Part shown: one piece after another, positions 31,746 to 40,053 of the stretch
How the letters are laid out: every line of letters begins with the position of its first letter
How positions within the stretch are numbered: position 1 is the first letter of the stretch
Assembly: GCA_947624085.1 (NCBI GenBank)
Contig: CANQIK010000006.1
Coordinates: 1-48,283 of the forward strand
Source: an uncultured Bacilli bacterium
Lineage (GTDB): Bacteria > Bacillota_I > Bacilli_A > RF39 > UBA660
DNA: 48,283 bases
Direction of reading: 5' to 3'
The notes under the pieces: generated by a model
The model's database searches: none
What the model was told of the DNA's origin: nothing
What the model saw: the letters and a program-made list of their open reading frames with translations, nothing else
Made by a program: the position numbers and the translations under genes

Positions 31746-34289
31746 ATGAATCAAAATGAAGAAGAAAATATTACTAACGAAGAAGTTAATACTACCGAAG
31801 AAACCGGCGAAAATGTCGTTTCAGTAGGAGAAGAGCGAGATAAATTACAAGAAAATAACATTGTTGATGAAGTAAAAAAATCTTTCTTAGATTATTCAAT
31901 GAGTGTTATTGTTTCAAGAGCTTTACCAGACCTTAGAGATGGTTTAAAACCTGTTCATAGAAGAATATTATTTGCTATGAATGAAAATAACTTAACCCCA
32001 GATAAACAACATCGTAAATCTGCGACTATTGTTGGTGATGTTATGGGCCGTTACCATCCTCATGGCGACTCTTCAATTTATGATGCTATGGTAAGAATGG
32101 CACAAGATTATAACTATCGTTATACTTTAGTAGATGGCCATGGAAACTTTGGTAATATTAATGGTTCTCCTGCTGCTGCTTATCGTTATACTGAAGCAAG
32201 ACTTGCTAAAATATCAATGGAACTTCTAAGAGACATTAATAAAAATACGGTTAATTTTAAACCTAATTATGATGAATCTAGAGAAGAACCAGAGGTTTTA
32301 CCTTCTAGATTTCCTAATATTTTAGTTAATGGTACGATGGGTATTGCTGTTGGTATGGCAACTAATATCCCTCCTCATAACTTAAGAGAAGTAATAAATG
32401 GTTGTATTGCCTATATAGATAATCCAGATATTGACACTATGGGCCTTATGCAATATATTAAAGGGCCTGATTTTCCTACGGGCGGTATTATCCTAGGTAA
32501 TAGTGGAATTAAACAGGCTTATGAAACAGGTAGAGGCTCAATTGTTATACGAAGTAAAGCTCATATTGAAGAGAAGAATGGGCGTAATTATATAATTGTT
32601 GATGAGATACCTTTTGGCGTTCAAACTGATGTTTTAAAAGATAAGGTTGCTGAATTAGTTCATAATAAGACTATTGAAGGTATTTCTGATTACCATACTG
32701 ACTTAAAGCACGGTGTAAAGATTACAATAACACTTAAGAAAGATGCTAATCCTCAAGTAATATTAAATCAATTATATAAACATACTCAATTTCAAGTAAA
32801 TTATGGAATCATCTTCTTAATGATTGATCATTTAGTACCTAGAACACTTGGCTTAAAAGATATAATTGCTAAGTATATTGATTATCAAAAAGAAGTTATT
32901 ATTAGAAGAACACAATTTGATTTAGATAAAGCTGAAAAGAGAGTACATATTCTTGAAGGCTATAAGATTGCTTTAGATAATATTGATGAAGTTATTAAGA
33001 TAATTAAAACATCTGATAGTGATATTAAAGCCAAAGAAGAATTAAGTAAACGTTTTGGTTTAGATGATGTTCAATCCGAAGCTATTTTGGAAATGAAACT
33101 ACGTCGGTTAACTGGCTTAGAAAGAGATAAAATTGAAGCTGAGCTTGCTGAACTTATGGCAGCTATTCAAGAATATCGTTCAATATTATCAAGTGAAGAA
33201 AAAATCCTTGGTATTATTAAAAAAGAAATGCAAGAAATTGCCGATAAATACGGCGATGATCGAAGAACTAATATTGATATGACTGCTATCGAATATATTG
33301 AAGATGAGTCATTAATTCCTGAAGAAAATGTTATGATTGCTTTAACAAAGAATGGTTATATCAAGCGAATTAATTCTGATACCTTTAAAACCCAAAATAG
33401 GGGTGGCGTAGGTATTAAAGGTATGACAACCAATGAAGAAGATTATGTCGAGAAAATTTTGACAGTGTCAACGCATGACTATATTTGTTTCTTTACTAAC
33501 AAAGGTAAGACATATCGAATTAAGGGTTATGAAATACCAGAGTTTAGTAGAACCTCTAAAGGATTACCAATAATAAACTTATTACCTTTAGATAAAGGAG
33601 AATCTGTTAACTCTATATTATCTTATTCCCAAAATGAAGAAACTAAATATTTGTTATTTGCTACTAAAAAAGGAATTGTTAAAAGAACAGCAATTCATGA
33701 ATTTGATAATATTAGATCATCAGGTAAGATTTGCATAACACTTAGAGAAAACGATGAACTTATAGGAGTTCGTAAAACCTCTGGCAATGATACTATTTTA
33801 CTAGGCTCAAGCAGTGGTAGAATGGTAAGATTTAATGAAAATGAAGTTAGAGTAATGGGCCGTAATGCTACAGGAGTTACGGGAATATCTCTAAGTGGTG
33901 CAGATTGTATATGCTGTGAAATTGCTCAAGACGACAGTATTATTTTACTAGTAACCGAAAAAGGTTATGGTAAGCAAACAAAAGTTGAAGAATATCGGCA
34001 AACTAAACGGGGTAGTAAAGGGGTTAAGGCCCTTAACATTACGGAAAAGAACGGTAATTTAGTAGCAATTAAAGTTGCTAAAGAAAATCAAGATATAATT
34101 ATTATAAGTAATACTGGTATGACAATGAGAATGCCACTTGAACAAATTTCTGTACTTGGTAGAGTTACACAAGGAATAAGATTAATAAATCTTAAAGATG
34201 AACAAACTGTAGCTGCTATCAGCTTAGTAGACAAAGATACAGAAGAGCCTCCTGTTGAAGAGGCGGAAGCAACTACCGAAGAAAACTAA
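31746..34289 (+). CDS. gyrA: DNA gyrase subunit A
   Basis: GyrA carries the breakage-reunion site and the DNA-wrapping beta-pinwheel. The 847-residue protein has an acidic N-terminal extension of about 35 residues, then the winged-helix domain with GDSSIYD and catalytic Y148 in YRYTEARL, the coiled coil, and a C-terminal pinwheel with the GyrA-box type NRGGVGIKGM and an acidic tail. The quinolone-determining residues S109 and D113 (E. coli S83 and D87) are wild type, so fluoroquinolone sensitivity is predicted. GGAGGT lies five bases before the ATG. A strong terminator follows. Confidence 0.97.
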   Translation: MNQNEEENITNEEVNTTEETGENVVSVGEERDKLQENNIVDEVKKSFLDYSMSVIVSRALPDLRDGLKPVHRRILFAMNENNLTPDKQHRKSATIVGDVMGRYHPHGDSSIYDAMVRMAQDYNYRYTLVDGHGNFGNINGSPAAAYRYTEARLAKISMELLRDINKNTVNFKPNYDESREEPEVLPSRFPNILVNGTMGIAVGMATNIPPHNLREVINGCIAYIDNPDIDTMGLMQYIKGPDFPTGGIILGNSGIKQAYETGRGSIVIRSKAHIEEKNGRNYIIVDEIPFGVQTDVLKDKVAELVHNKTIEGISDYHTDLKHGVKITITLKKDANPQVILNQLYKHTQFQVNYGIIFLMIDHLVPRTLGLKDIIAKYIDYQKEVIIRRTQFDLDKAEKRVHILEGYKIALDNIDEVIKIIKTSDSDIKAKEELSKRFGLDDVQSEAILEMKLRRLTGLERDKIEAELAELMAAIQEYRSILSSEEKILGIIKKEMQEIADKYGDDRRTNIDMTAIEYIEDESLIPEENVMIALTKNGYIKRINSDTFKTQNRGGVGIKGMTTNEEDYVEKILTVSTHDYICFFTNKGKTYRIKGYEIPEFSRTSKGLPIINLLPLDKGESVNSILSYSQNEETKYLLFATKKGIVKRTAIHEFDNIRSSGKICITLRENDELIGVRKTSGNDTILLGSSSGRMVRFNENEVRVMGRNATGVTGISLSGADCICCEIAQDDSIILLVTEKGYGKQTKVEEYRQTKRGSKGVKALNITEKNGNLVAIKVAKENQDIIIISNTGMTMRMPLEQISVLGRVTQGIRLINLKDEQTVAAISLVDKDTEEPPVEEAEATTEEN

Positions 34290-34294
34290 TATAA

Positions 34295-34328
34295 GAGTTC
34301 AACTTGCAATAATAGTTGAACTTTTTTA
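34295..34328 (+). terminator. Terminator of gyrA
   Basis: AGTTCAACT (34296-34304) pairs with AGTTGAACT (34314-34322), followed by TTTTTAT. Confidence 0.9.
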
Positions 34329-34342
34329 TGAATTATAAGTTT

Positions 34343-34358
34343 CGTTTCACATGAAACA
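34343..34358. promoter_or_regulatory. parS: parS-like site 1
   Basis: CGTTTCACATGAAACA matches 14 of 16 bases of the ParB site TGTTTCACGTGAAACA. Confidence 0.7.
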
Positions 34359-34367
34359 TTAACAAAA

Positions 34368-34383
34368 AGTTTCACGTGAAACA
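34368..34383. promoter_or_regulatory. parS: parS-like site 2
   Basis: AGTTTCACGTGAAACA matches 15 of 16 bases of consensus parS, differing only at the first base. It lies 25 bases from site 1, in the intergenic gap between the gyrA terminator and the SRP RNA promoter, about 9 kb from oriC. A ParB gene must be elsewhere, because the ParB-family protein here looks like Noc. Confidence 0.85.
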
Positions 34384-34398
34384 GCTTATAAACTTTGT

Positions 34399-34427
34399 TT
34401 GCAATTACTAGTGTTTTTTGTTATTAT
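34399..34427 (+). promoter_or_regulatory. Promoter of SRP RNA
   Basis: TTGCAA (34399-34404), 17-base spacer, TATTAT (34422-34427); the predicted start at 34434 is the first base of the RNA hairpin. Confidence 0.75.
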
Positions 34428-34433
34428 TAAAAC

Positions 34434-34510
34434 GTGCAACAAATATATTGTAACCTGGTCAGATTCGGAAGAAAGCAGCCACATCAATCCCTGTTTGTGT
34501 GCACTTTTTT
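34434..34510 (+). ncRNA. ffs: Signal recognition particle RNA, short 4.5S type
   Basis: The conserved apical domain GGTCAGATTCGGAAGAAAGC (34458-34477), including the GGAA tetraloop and the asymmetric loop that bind Ffh and FtsY, is followed by AGCC. The ends GTGCAACAAA (34434-34443) and TTTGTGTGCAC (34494-34504) pair, and six T follow. The RNA is about 75 nucleotides and lacks the Alu domain of the long Bacillus scRNA, so it is the compact form seen in Mollicutes and proteobacteria. In Bacillus the SRP RNA gene also lies beside tadA and dnaX. Confidence 0.92.
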
Positions 34511-34522
34511 AGTGGAGAACAT

Positions 34523-34927
34523 ATGGATATTGAAAAAATTATATATAAGGAAGCCTTAAAAGCATATAAAAAAGAGGAAATTCCGGTGGGGTGTGTCATC
34601 ACAAGAAATGGCGAAGTTATTTCTCGGGCTCATAATACTAGGCAAAGCAAACACAGCTGTATCAACCATGCCGAAATATTAGCTATTTTAAAAGCAGAAA
34701 AGAAGCTAAAAGACTGGCGTTTAGATGGCTGTGAATTATATGTTTCTTTAAAGCCATGCAATATGTGCAAAGAGGTAATTAAACAAGCCAGAATCGATAA
34801 AGTATATTATATTGTAGATTCCAATTTTAATGACGAAAGAAAACAAGCAATAACTGCACAGTTTTGCGGTGATTGCAAAGAAAAATATACCGAATTACTT
34901 TCTCGTTTTTTTAAGAAGAAAAGATAG
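34523..34927 (+). CDS. tadA: tRNA-specific adenosine deaminase
   Basis: TadA deaminates A34 of tRNA-Arg(ACG) to inosine. The protein (134 residues) has the zinc/catalytic motifs NHAEILA and KPCNMCKEV, and a normal C-terminus. I chose the ATG at 34523, with GGAGA upstream; the frame is open back to a GTG at 34499 inside the SRP RNA. The start lies 12 bases after the SRP RNA T-run, so tadA may depend on read-through, although a separate promoter is not excluded. Confidence 0.95.
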   Translation: MDIEKIIYKEALKAYKKEEIPVGCVITRNGEVISRAHNTRQSKHSCINHAEILAILKAEKKLKDWRLDGCELYVSLKPCNMCKEVIKQARIDKVYYIVDSNFNDERKQAITAQFCGDCKEKYTELLSRFFKKKR

Positions 34928-34944
34928 ATTAAACCTTTGATTAT

Positions 34945-34953
34945 TGATATAAT
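34945..34953 (+). promoter_or_regulatory. Extended -10 promoter of dnaX
   Basis: TGA-TATAAT (TATAAT at 34948-34953), 16 bases before the dnaX ATG; no clear -35. The leader would be about ten bases including GGAGG. Confidence 0.4.
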
Positions 34954-34969
34954 TAAGTAGGAGGTTTCT

Positions 34970-36619
34970 ATGAATTATAAAGTACTATATCGAAAATATC
35001 GACCTTCAACTTTTAGTGATGTTGTTGGACAAAATAGAACCATTGAGTTATTAAAAGATAGTATTATTAATGATAAAATATCTCATGCTTATATTTTTAC
35101 AGGACCAAGAGGAACGGGCAAAACTAGTACCGCTAAAATCTTTGCAAAATCAATAAATTGTTTAAATGGTAAAGATGGCGAACCATGTAACGAATGTGAA
35201 AATTGCCTTAACTTTAATCAAAACAGTGATATTTATGAAATTGACGCCGCCTCTAATAACGGGGTTGATCAAGTTCGCGAAATAATTGAAAATATAAAAT
35301 TAGCTCCAATAAACTCTAAATATAAAGTATATATAATAGATGAAGTTCATATGTTAAGTAGCAGTGCTTTTAATGCCTTATTATTAACATTAGAGGAACC
35401 ACCTAGTCATGTTGTATTTATTTTAGCTACAACGGATATTGAAGACGTTCCTATTACGGTTTTATCTCGGTGTCAAAGATTAGATTTTAAAAAGATTAGC
35501 AATAAAGATATAGTTGATAACATGAAAAAGATATCTGCAACGGAAAAAATAAATGTAGATAGCGAAGCTCTTGAAGAAATCGCCGACTTCGCGGATGGTG
35601 GTATGCGTGATGCGCTGAGTATCCTTGATCAGTTATCAAAAAATAACACAGAAATTACGCAAGAAATCGTGCTTAATTCTTTAGGCCTAATATCTAATAA
35701 AGAAATAAATGATGTTCTGGAAGCTGTCAAAAACAGCGATGTTGATAAAGTAGTACAATTTATATCATTTGTTCAAGATCATGCGACCGATTTTAAAACT
35801 ATATGTAAAAAATTGATAAGAGCAATTGATAAAAAGGCTATTGATATAAAAAGAAATCCCAATCAAAATACTTTAGAATATAAGAAACTCAAAGATATGG
35901 CTTTAGAAATTTCTTCGCTAATCTATAAATATAATGTTAATATAGATCCTTATGCAAACCTAGAGTTGGTGCTACTTGATTACATTGATAAATTTACAAA
36001 AAATATTTCCCGGGAAATAGATATTGTCGAAGAATCGACTGGCCGGGAAATAAACGAAAACGCGGATAATAATCTAGAAGATAATGTAAATAAAACAACG
36101 CAACCAAATTTTGAGAAAAATTCTTTGACTAAAGAAGAATCAAAAGAAAAGCAAAATAAGAATGAAAGTATTAAACCGGTTAGAGACAATTCTGAGTTGT
36201 GTGAAATCAGGGTCAATAATTGCTTTGTTAACGCTAATAAAAGTTTTTTAGGAGATGCTAAAGAAGTCTGGAAAAAATTTGTGAATCTTGCTAAAATGAA
36301 AAAGGATAGAGCATTTTTAATTGATACAACTATTGTTTTGGCTTCTGATACTAATTGGGTTATCAAAGCCGATATAGATGCCACAGCCGATAACATTAAT
36401 GATAATATAAGAGCTATCGAAGACGCCCTAGAAAACTACATTAATAAAAAATATAAGTTAATAGCAGTTTCTGAAGAAGCATGGAATAACTATATGCAAG
36501 AATATAAGAATAATTTAGCTCAAAATATTAAATATGAAATGAAAGAGGAACCGAAAATAAAAGATACAAAAAAAATAGTTGAAGACATATTTTTAAATAG
36601 TAAAATAGAAGTTAAGTAA
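34970..36619 (+). CDS. dnaX: DNA polymerase III subunit gamma/tau
   Basis: Tau is the clamp-loader ATPase that also holds the replisome together. The 549-residue protein has Walker A GPRGTGKT (45-52), a zinc knuckle CNECENC after C64, DEVHMLS, the sensor SRC motif (VLSRCQRLDF), clamp-loader domains II-III, an Asn/Glu/Lys-rich linker (about 340-400), and a C-terminal tau domain. AGGAGG precedes the ATG. The linker region encodes a perfect Noc-binding palindrome. An A-run near the 3' end would shift too late to make a gamma form. Confidence 0.97.
   Translation: MNYKVLYRKYRPSTFSDVVGQNRTIELLKDSIINDKISHAYIFTGPRGTGKTSTAKIFAKSINCLNGKDGEPCNECENCLNFNQNSDIYEIDAASNNGVDQVREIIENIKLAPINSKYKVYIIDEVHMLSSSAFNALLLTLEEPPSHVVFILATTDIEDVPITVLSRCQRLDFKKISNKDIVDNMKKISATEKINVDSEALEEIADFADGGMRDALSILDQLSKNNTEITQEIVLNSLGLISNKEINDVLEAVKNSDVDKVVQFISFVQDHATDFKTICKKLIRAIDKKAIDIKRNPNQNTLEYKKLKDMALEISSLIYKYNVNIDPYANLELVLLDYIDKFTKNISREIDIVEESTGREINENADNNLEDNVNKTTQPNFEKNSLTKEESKEKQNKNESIKPVRDNSELCEIRVNNCFVNANKSFLGDAKEVWKKFVNLAKMKKDRAFLIDTTIVLASDTNWVIKADIDATADNINDNIRAIEDALENYINKKYKLIAVSEEAWNNYMQEYKNNLAQNIKYEMKEEPKIKDTKKIVEDIFLNSKIEVK
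36005..36018. promoter_or_regulatory. Perfect Noc-binding site inside dnaX
   Basis: ATTTCCCGGGAAAT is identical to the 14-base Noc site of Bacillus. A half-site CCGGGAAAT follows at 36043-36051 (11 of 14 over the full window), centred 33 bases away. Both use the codon CGG for Arg in I-S-R-E-I and T-G-R-E-I, in a low-complexity linker that can tolerate such constraints. Confidence 0.75.
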
Positions 36620-36633
36620 GGAGGAATAAAAAT

Positions 36634-36930
36634 ATGAATATGCAACAAATAATGGCTCAAGCTCAAAGAATGCAAAAGGACATTATGGCCAAAAAAGGGC
36701 AAATTGATGCCATGGACTTTGAAGGAAAATCAGATTGGGTTAGTATTAAATTTAAAGGAAACAGAGATGTTAAATCTGTAGAAATACTATCTGATGAAGC
36801 ATTTAATGCTGAAAACAAAGAAATTTTAGCAGATATGATTATGTTAGCTATAAAAGATGGCCTAAATAAAATAGAAAAAGAAACTGAATCTAAATTAGGT
36901 GCTTATTCCGAAATGGGCGGAATGCTATAA
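36634..36930 (+). CDS. ybaB: YbaB/EbfC nucleoid-associated protein
   Basis: This small dimeric DNA-binding protein of 98 residues has the family start with a Met/Gln-rich helix (MQQIMAQAQRMQKDIM), a beta sheet with VSIKFKGN, and ILADMIMLAIKDGLNKIE. In Bacillus (yaaK) it lies between dnaX and recR, as here. AAGGAGG precedes the ATG. It may help nucleoid organisation or RecR function; the role is not settled in the family. Confidence 0.96.
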   Translation: MNMQQIMAQAQRMQKDIMAKKGQIDAMDFEGKSDWVSIKFKGNRDVKSVEILSDEAFNAENKEILADMIMLAIKDGLNKIEKETESKLGAYSEMGGML

Positions 36931-36932
36931 TT

Positions 36933-37532
36933 ATGGTCTACCCAAAAAGTTTAGAAAAATTAATTTCTTTTTATAAAAAATTACCAACTATAGGAGAGAA
37001 AAGTGCTGAAAGACTTGCTTTAGCCACTTTAGATTTAGAGGATGATGAAGTAAATGAGTTTTCCGAAGATTTGATAAAAGCAAAGCAAAATCTTCATCCA
37101 TGTCAAATCTGTCATAATTTAACTGATCAAGAAATTTGTCCAATCTGTAGTGATGAAAACCGAGACCATAATCTTATCTGTGTTATAGAGGATTATAAAA
37201 GTGTATTTTCTTTTGAAAGGGCAGGTAATTATAAAGGCGTTTATCACGTTTTAAATGGCTTAATATCTCCTATTAACAATGTTGGACCGGATGATATTAC
37301 TATAGCATCTTTAATAAAGCGTGTTGACGCTCTAGAAAAGCCTGAACTCATCTTAGCTTTAAAGTCATCAGTTGAAGGAGAAACAACAACATTATATATA
37401 AAGAAAAAATTTGAAAATAAGAATGTAACTATTTCAAGGCTTTCCTATGGGTTACCTATGGGAGCAGAGATAGATTATCTTGATGTTTTAACCTTAGATA
37501 AAGCGTTAGAGGATCGCAAGAAAATAGCATAA
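36933..37532 (+). CDS. recR: Recombination protein RecR
   Basis: RecR works with RecO and RecF in loading RecA at gaps. The 199-residue protein has the helix-hairpin-helix LPTIGEKSAERLA, a zinc finger CQICHN...CPIC (about residues 57-72), and the TOPRIM domain beginning LICVIED and containing SVEGETTTLYI. It starts two bases after ybaB. Confidence 0.97.
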   Translation: MVYPKSLEKLISFYKKLPTIGEKSAERLALATLDLEDDEVNEFSEDLIKAKQNLHPCQICHNLTDQEICPICSDENRDHNLICVIEDYKSVFSFERAGNYKGVYHVLNGLISPINNVGPDDITIASLIKRVDALEKPELILALKSSVEGETTTLYIKKKFENKNVTISRLSYGLPMGAEIDYLDVLTLDKALEDRKKIA

Positions 37533-37571
37533 AGTCACCAAACTAGCATATAGTTTAGTAACGAGGACAAT

Positions 37572-37754
37572 ATGGAGAAAGTTTTCAACATTATAAAGCG
37601 CGTTATTATAACTATATTTATGTTATATGCTCTAAATTTAATGATATCTTCTCTTAATATCATGATACCAATTAATATCGTTAATGTGGCTTTTATAACT
37701 ATCTTCGGAATACCAGGAATAATAGTACTAGCAATTTTAGTATTAGTTTTATAA
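37572..37754 (+). CDS. bofA: BofA-family pro-sigma K processing inhibitor
   Basis: In Bacillus BofA sits in the outer forespore membrane and blocks SpoIVFB from activating pro-sigma K. The 60-residue protein has two hydrophobic segments, the family features IPINIVNV and the GIPGIIVLAILVL end, and is shorter than Bacillus BofA (87). The order recR-bofA is also the Bacillus one. AGGA precedes the ATG. The inverted repeat AAACTA/TAGTTT (37545-37561) lies upstream. Confidence 0.85.
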   Translation: MEKVFNIIKRVIITIFMLYALNLMISSLNIMIPINIVNVAFITIFGIPGIIVLAILVLVL

Positions 37755-37762
37755 GGAGAAGT

Positions 37763-38578
37763 GTGGAACAAGAAGTATTTAACAATTTATTAACTTTATT
37801 CCATGAGAACAAACTAGCTCATGCTTATTTGTTTGAAACAAAAAATGTTGAAAAGTGTTATCAAAATATTATTTTACTTATTAAAAAGATATTATGTTCT
37901 TCTAAATATGCTGATAATTGTAATAAATGTGCTAAATGCCATTTGATAGATGAAGGAAATATGCCTTCCATTGTTACAATTGAGCCAAGTGGTAAAAGTA
38001 TTAAGGCAGAAAGTATTAATAATCTAAAAAAAGCATTTGCTACTAAGCCTGTTTATACTACTCATAATATTTATATTATAAAATACCCTGAAAAAATGAA
38101 TGATACGTCTTTTAATAAAATGCTTAAGTTTTTAGAAGAACCCGAAGAAAATATTTTAGGTTTTTATATTACGCAAAATAAAGATAGCGTAGCAAGTACT
38201 ATTGTTAGTAGATGTGAACTTATAAAACTAACTGATAATGCTAAATCTTTGCAAGGTGGCTTAACAGAAGAGGAATTTGCTTCTTGCCAAAAGCTCGCAG
38301 GTGAATATTATCAAAAGCTTGAAGATAAAACTAGCAATATTACGTGGTATAATAATACTGTTATTTTAAAAGAACTTACAACACAAGAACAAATTGTATG
38401 TTTATTAAATTTAATATATAATACTTATGAACTTAAGTTTCGTGAAACAAAAGATTTTAACATTATTAAGAAACTTAAAATTATTGAGAAGTATCTAAAT
38501 GAACTTAATTATAATATGAATTTAGGGTTGCTTTTAGATAGCTTTGCAATAGAAATGGGTGAAGCAAATGGACTATAA
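37763..38578 (+). CDS. holB: DNA polymerase III subunit delta prime
   Basis: Delta prime is the stator of the clamp loader. The 271-residue protein has the HAYLFE start motif of the clamp-loader fold, a zinc knuckle (CSSKYADNCNKCAKC), LKFLEEPEENILGFYIT and a STIVSRCELI sensor. No Walker A is present, as is normal for the subunit. It starts with GTG after AAGGAGAA. Confidence 0.93.
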   Translation: MEQEVFNNLLTLFHENKLAHAYLFETKNVEKCYQNIILLIKKILCSSKYADNCNKCAKCHLIDEGNMPSIVTIEPSGKSIKAESINNLKKAFATKPVYTTHNIYIIKYPEKMNDTSFNKMLKFLEEPEENILGFYITQNKDSVASTIVSRCELIKLTDNAKSLQGGLTEEEFASCQKLAGEYYQKLEDKTSNITWYNNTVILKELTTQEQIVCLLNLIYNTYELKFRETKDFNIIKKLKIIEKYLNELNYNMNLGLLLDSFAIEMGEANGL

Positions 38579-39359
38579 AGTATATTCTGTTTTATTTAAA
38601 AATACAAATAAACCATATAGTTTTAAATCGGCATTTTCTGTTAATATAGATGACAATGTTATTGTTGAAACAGAAAAAGGATTACAATATGGTAGAGTTG
38701 TAGCCGAAAAAAATAATGTTAGTAATAAAGAAGAATTAAAAGATATTTTAAGAGTAGCCACTCCCGAAGATGATGAAATTTATTACAAAAATCTTAAAGA
38801 TAGTTTAAGTGCCATAAAAAAATGCAAAGAATTTATTAAAGAATTAAACTTAGATATGTCGATTATCAATGCTAATTTCAATTTTGACCGTTCTCAGCTT
38901 TTGTTTAACTTTTCAGCCGATGACCGAGTTGATTTCCGTGAACTTACTAGGAAATTAGCAGCAGTATATCGAACAAGAATTGAACTTCGCCAAATTGGTT
39001 CAAGAGATAAGGCCAAAATGATAGGAGGAGTGGGAATCTGTGGACAACAATTATGCTGTGCAAGATTTTTAAATCAAATAGAGTCTATTTCTATCAATAA
39101 AGCTAAAAATCAAAATTTAGCGCTTAATCCTAGCAAAATCAATGGCTCATGTGGTCGTCTTTTATGTTGTCTTTGCTATGAAGAAGATGAATATTTACGC
39201 TGTTCTAAAGGCTTATTGCCGGTTGGAAGTGTTATTAAAATCAATGGTAAAGATGGAACTATAACAAGCATTGATATCCTAAATCGAACTTATAAAATTA
39301 TTGTTGGAGATGAGAAAATAGAAGTTAAGGCAGATGAATTAAATGCTAGTAAAAAATGA
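38568..39359 (+). CDS. ricT: RicT/YaaT (PSP1 domain) iron-sulfur protein
   Basis: RicT (YaaT) forms the RicAFT complex with two Fe-S clusters; in Bacillus it aids mRNA processing by RNase Y and phosphorelay for competence and sporulation. The protein (about 263 residues) has the PSP1 core and the cysteine sets ICGQQLCC and CGRLLCCLCYEEDEY that bind the cluster. I chose the ATG at 38568, with GGGTGA upstream; a GTG at 38559 is also in frame. It overlaps holB by 11 bases. yabA, next in Bacillus, is missing. Confidence 0.93.
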   Translation: MDYKVYSVLFKNTNKPYSFKSAFSVNIDDNVIVETEKGLQYGRVVAEKNNVSNKEELKDILRVATPEDDEIYYKNLKDSLSAIKKCKEFIKELNLDMSIINANFNFDRSQLLFNFSADDRVDFRELTRKLAAVYRTRIELRQIGSRDKAKMIGGVGICGQQLCCARFLNQIESISINKAKNQNLALNPSKINGSCGRLLCCLCYEEDEYLRCSKGLLPVGSVIKINGKDGTITSIDILNRTYKIIVGDEKIEVKADELNASKK

Positions 39360-40053
39360 TTTATATGATTATGAGAATAGATACATTTATCAGGATAGTG
39401 ACTACTTTAAGTTTTCTGTAGATTCTATCCTTTTAGCGGAATTTGTCGATGCCCAAAAATCAGGCAATATTTTAGATATGTGTGCAGGAAATATGGCAGT
39501 TCCTCTTATTCTTTCTAAATATACAACGAGTTCTATAATTGGCTTTGAAATTCAAAAACCTGTTTATGACCTTGGAGTAAAATCAATTTCTTTAAATAAC
39601 CTTGCTAATGAGCTAAAAATAATTAATGATGATGTTAAAAATATCGGTAAATATTATTCTGCTGAATACTTTGATACTATCGTATGTAATCCCCCTTTTT
39701 TTAAGACGGCAAAAAAATCCTATATCAATGAAACAAAGGAAAAAGCCATTGCTCGTCATGAAATGAACCTTACCTTAGAGGATATTTTTAAAATAAGCAA
39801 AACCTATTTAAAAAATAAAGGCAGTTTATATATTGTTCATCGGGCGGAAAGATTAGATGAATTAATTGTTTTAGCCAATAAGTATCAAATCAACATCAAA
39901 AAAATTCAGTTAGTATCCACTAAGAAAAATAGTGACCCTCGCATTGTTTTAATTAAAGCAGTTAAAAACAGTAAAAGTGGTGTTAAAATTAAAAAGACTC
40001 TTTGTATTGACGGCCTAAAAACTTATCAAAATATATTTAAGGAGGAAAAATGA
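39343..40053 (+). CDS. tRNA1(Val) (adenine37-N6)-methyltransferase-like protein
   Basis: TrmN6/YabB-like methyltransferase of 236 residues: SAM-binding ILDMCAGNMAVPLIL, catalytic VCNPPFF, and a C-terminal domain with VSTKKNSDPRIVLI. YabB of Bacillus lies in the same place (ricT-yabA-yabB). The E. coli relative modifies A37 of tRNA-Val; the substrate here is inferred. It overlaps ricT by 17 bases. Confidence 0.88.
   Translation: MLVKNDLYDYENRYIYQDSDYFKFSVDSILLAEFVDAQKSGNILDMCAGNMAVPLILSKYTTSSIIGFEIQKPVYDLGVKSISLNNLANELKIINDDVKNIGKYYSAEYFDTIVCNPPFFKTAKKSYINETKEKAIARHEMNLTLEDIFKISKTYLKNKGSLYIVHRAERLDELIVLANKYQINIKKIQLVSTKKNSDPRIVLIKAVKNSKSGVKIKKTLCIDGLKTYQNIFKEEK

Noticed and set aside
36565-36580. 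A-run near the end of dnaX as a programmed frameshift for a gamma form
   Set aside because: A shift there would remove only the last few residues, unlike known gamma products.
38437-38448. parS-like GTTTCGTGAAAC in holB
   Set aside because: Four bases of the parS core are missing and the sequence is not a true palindrome.
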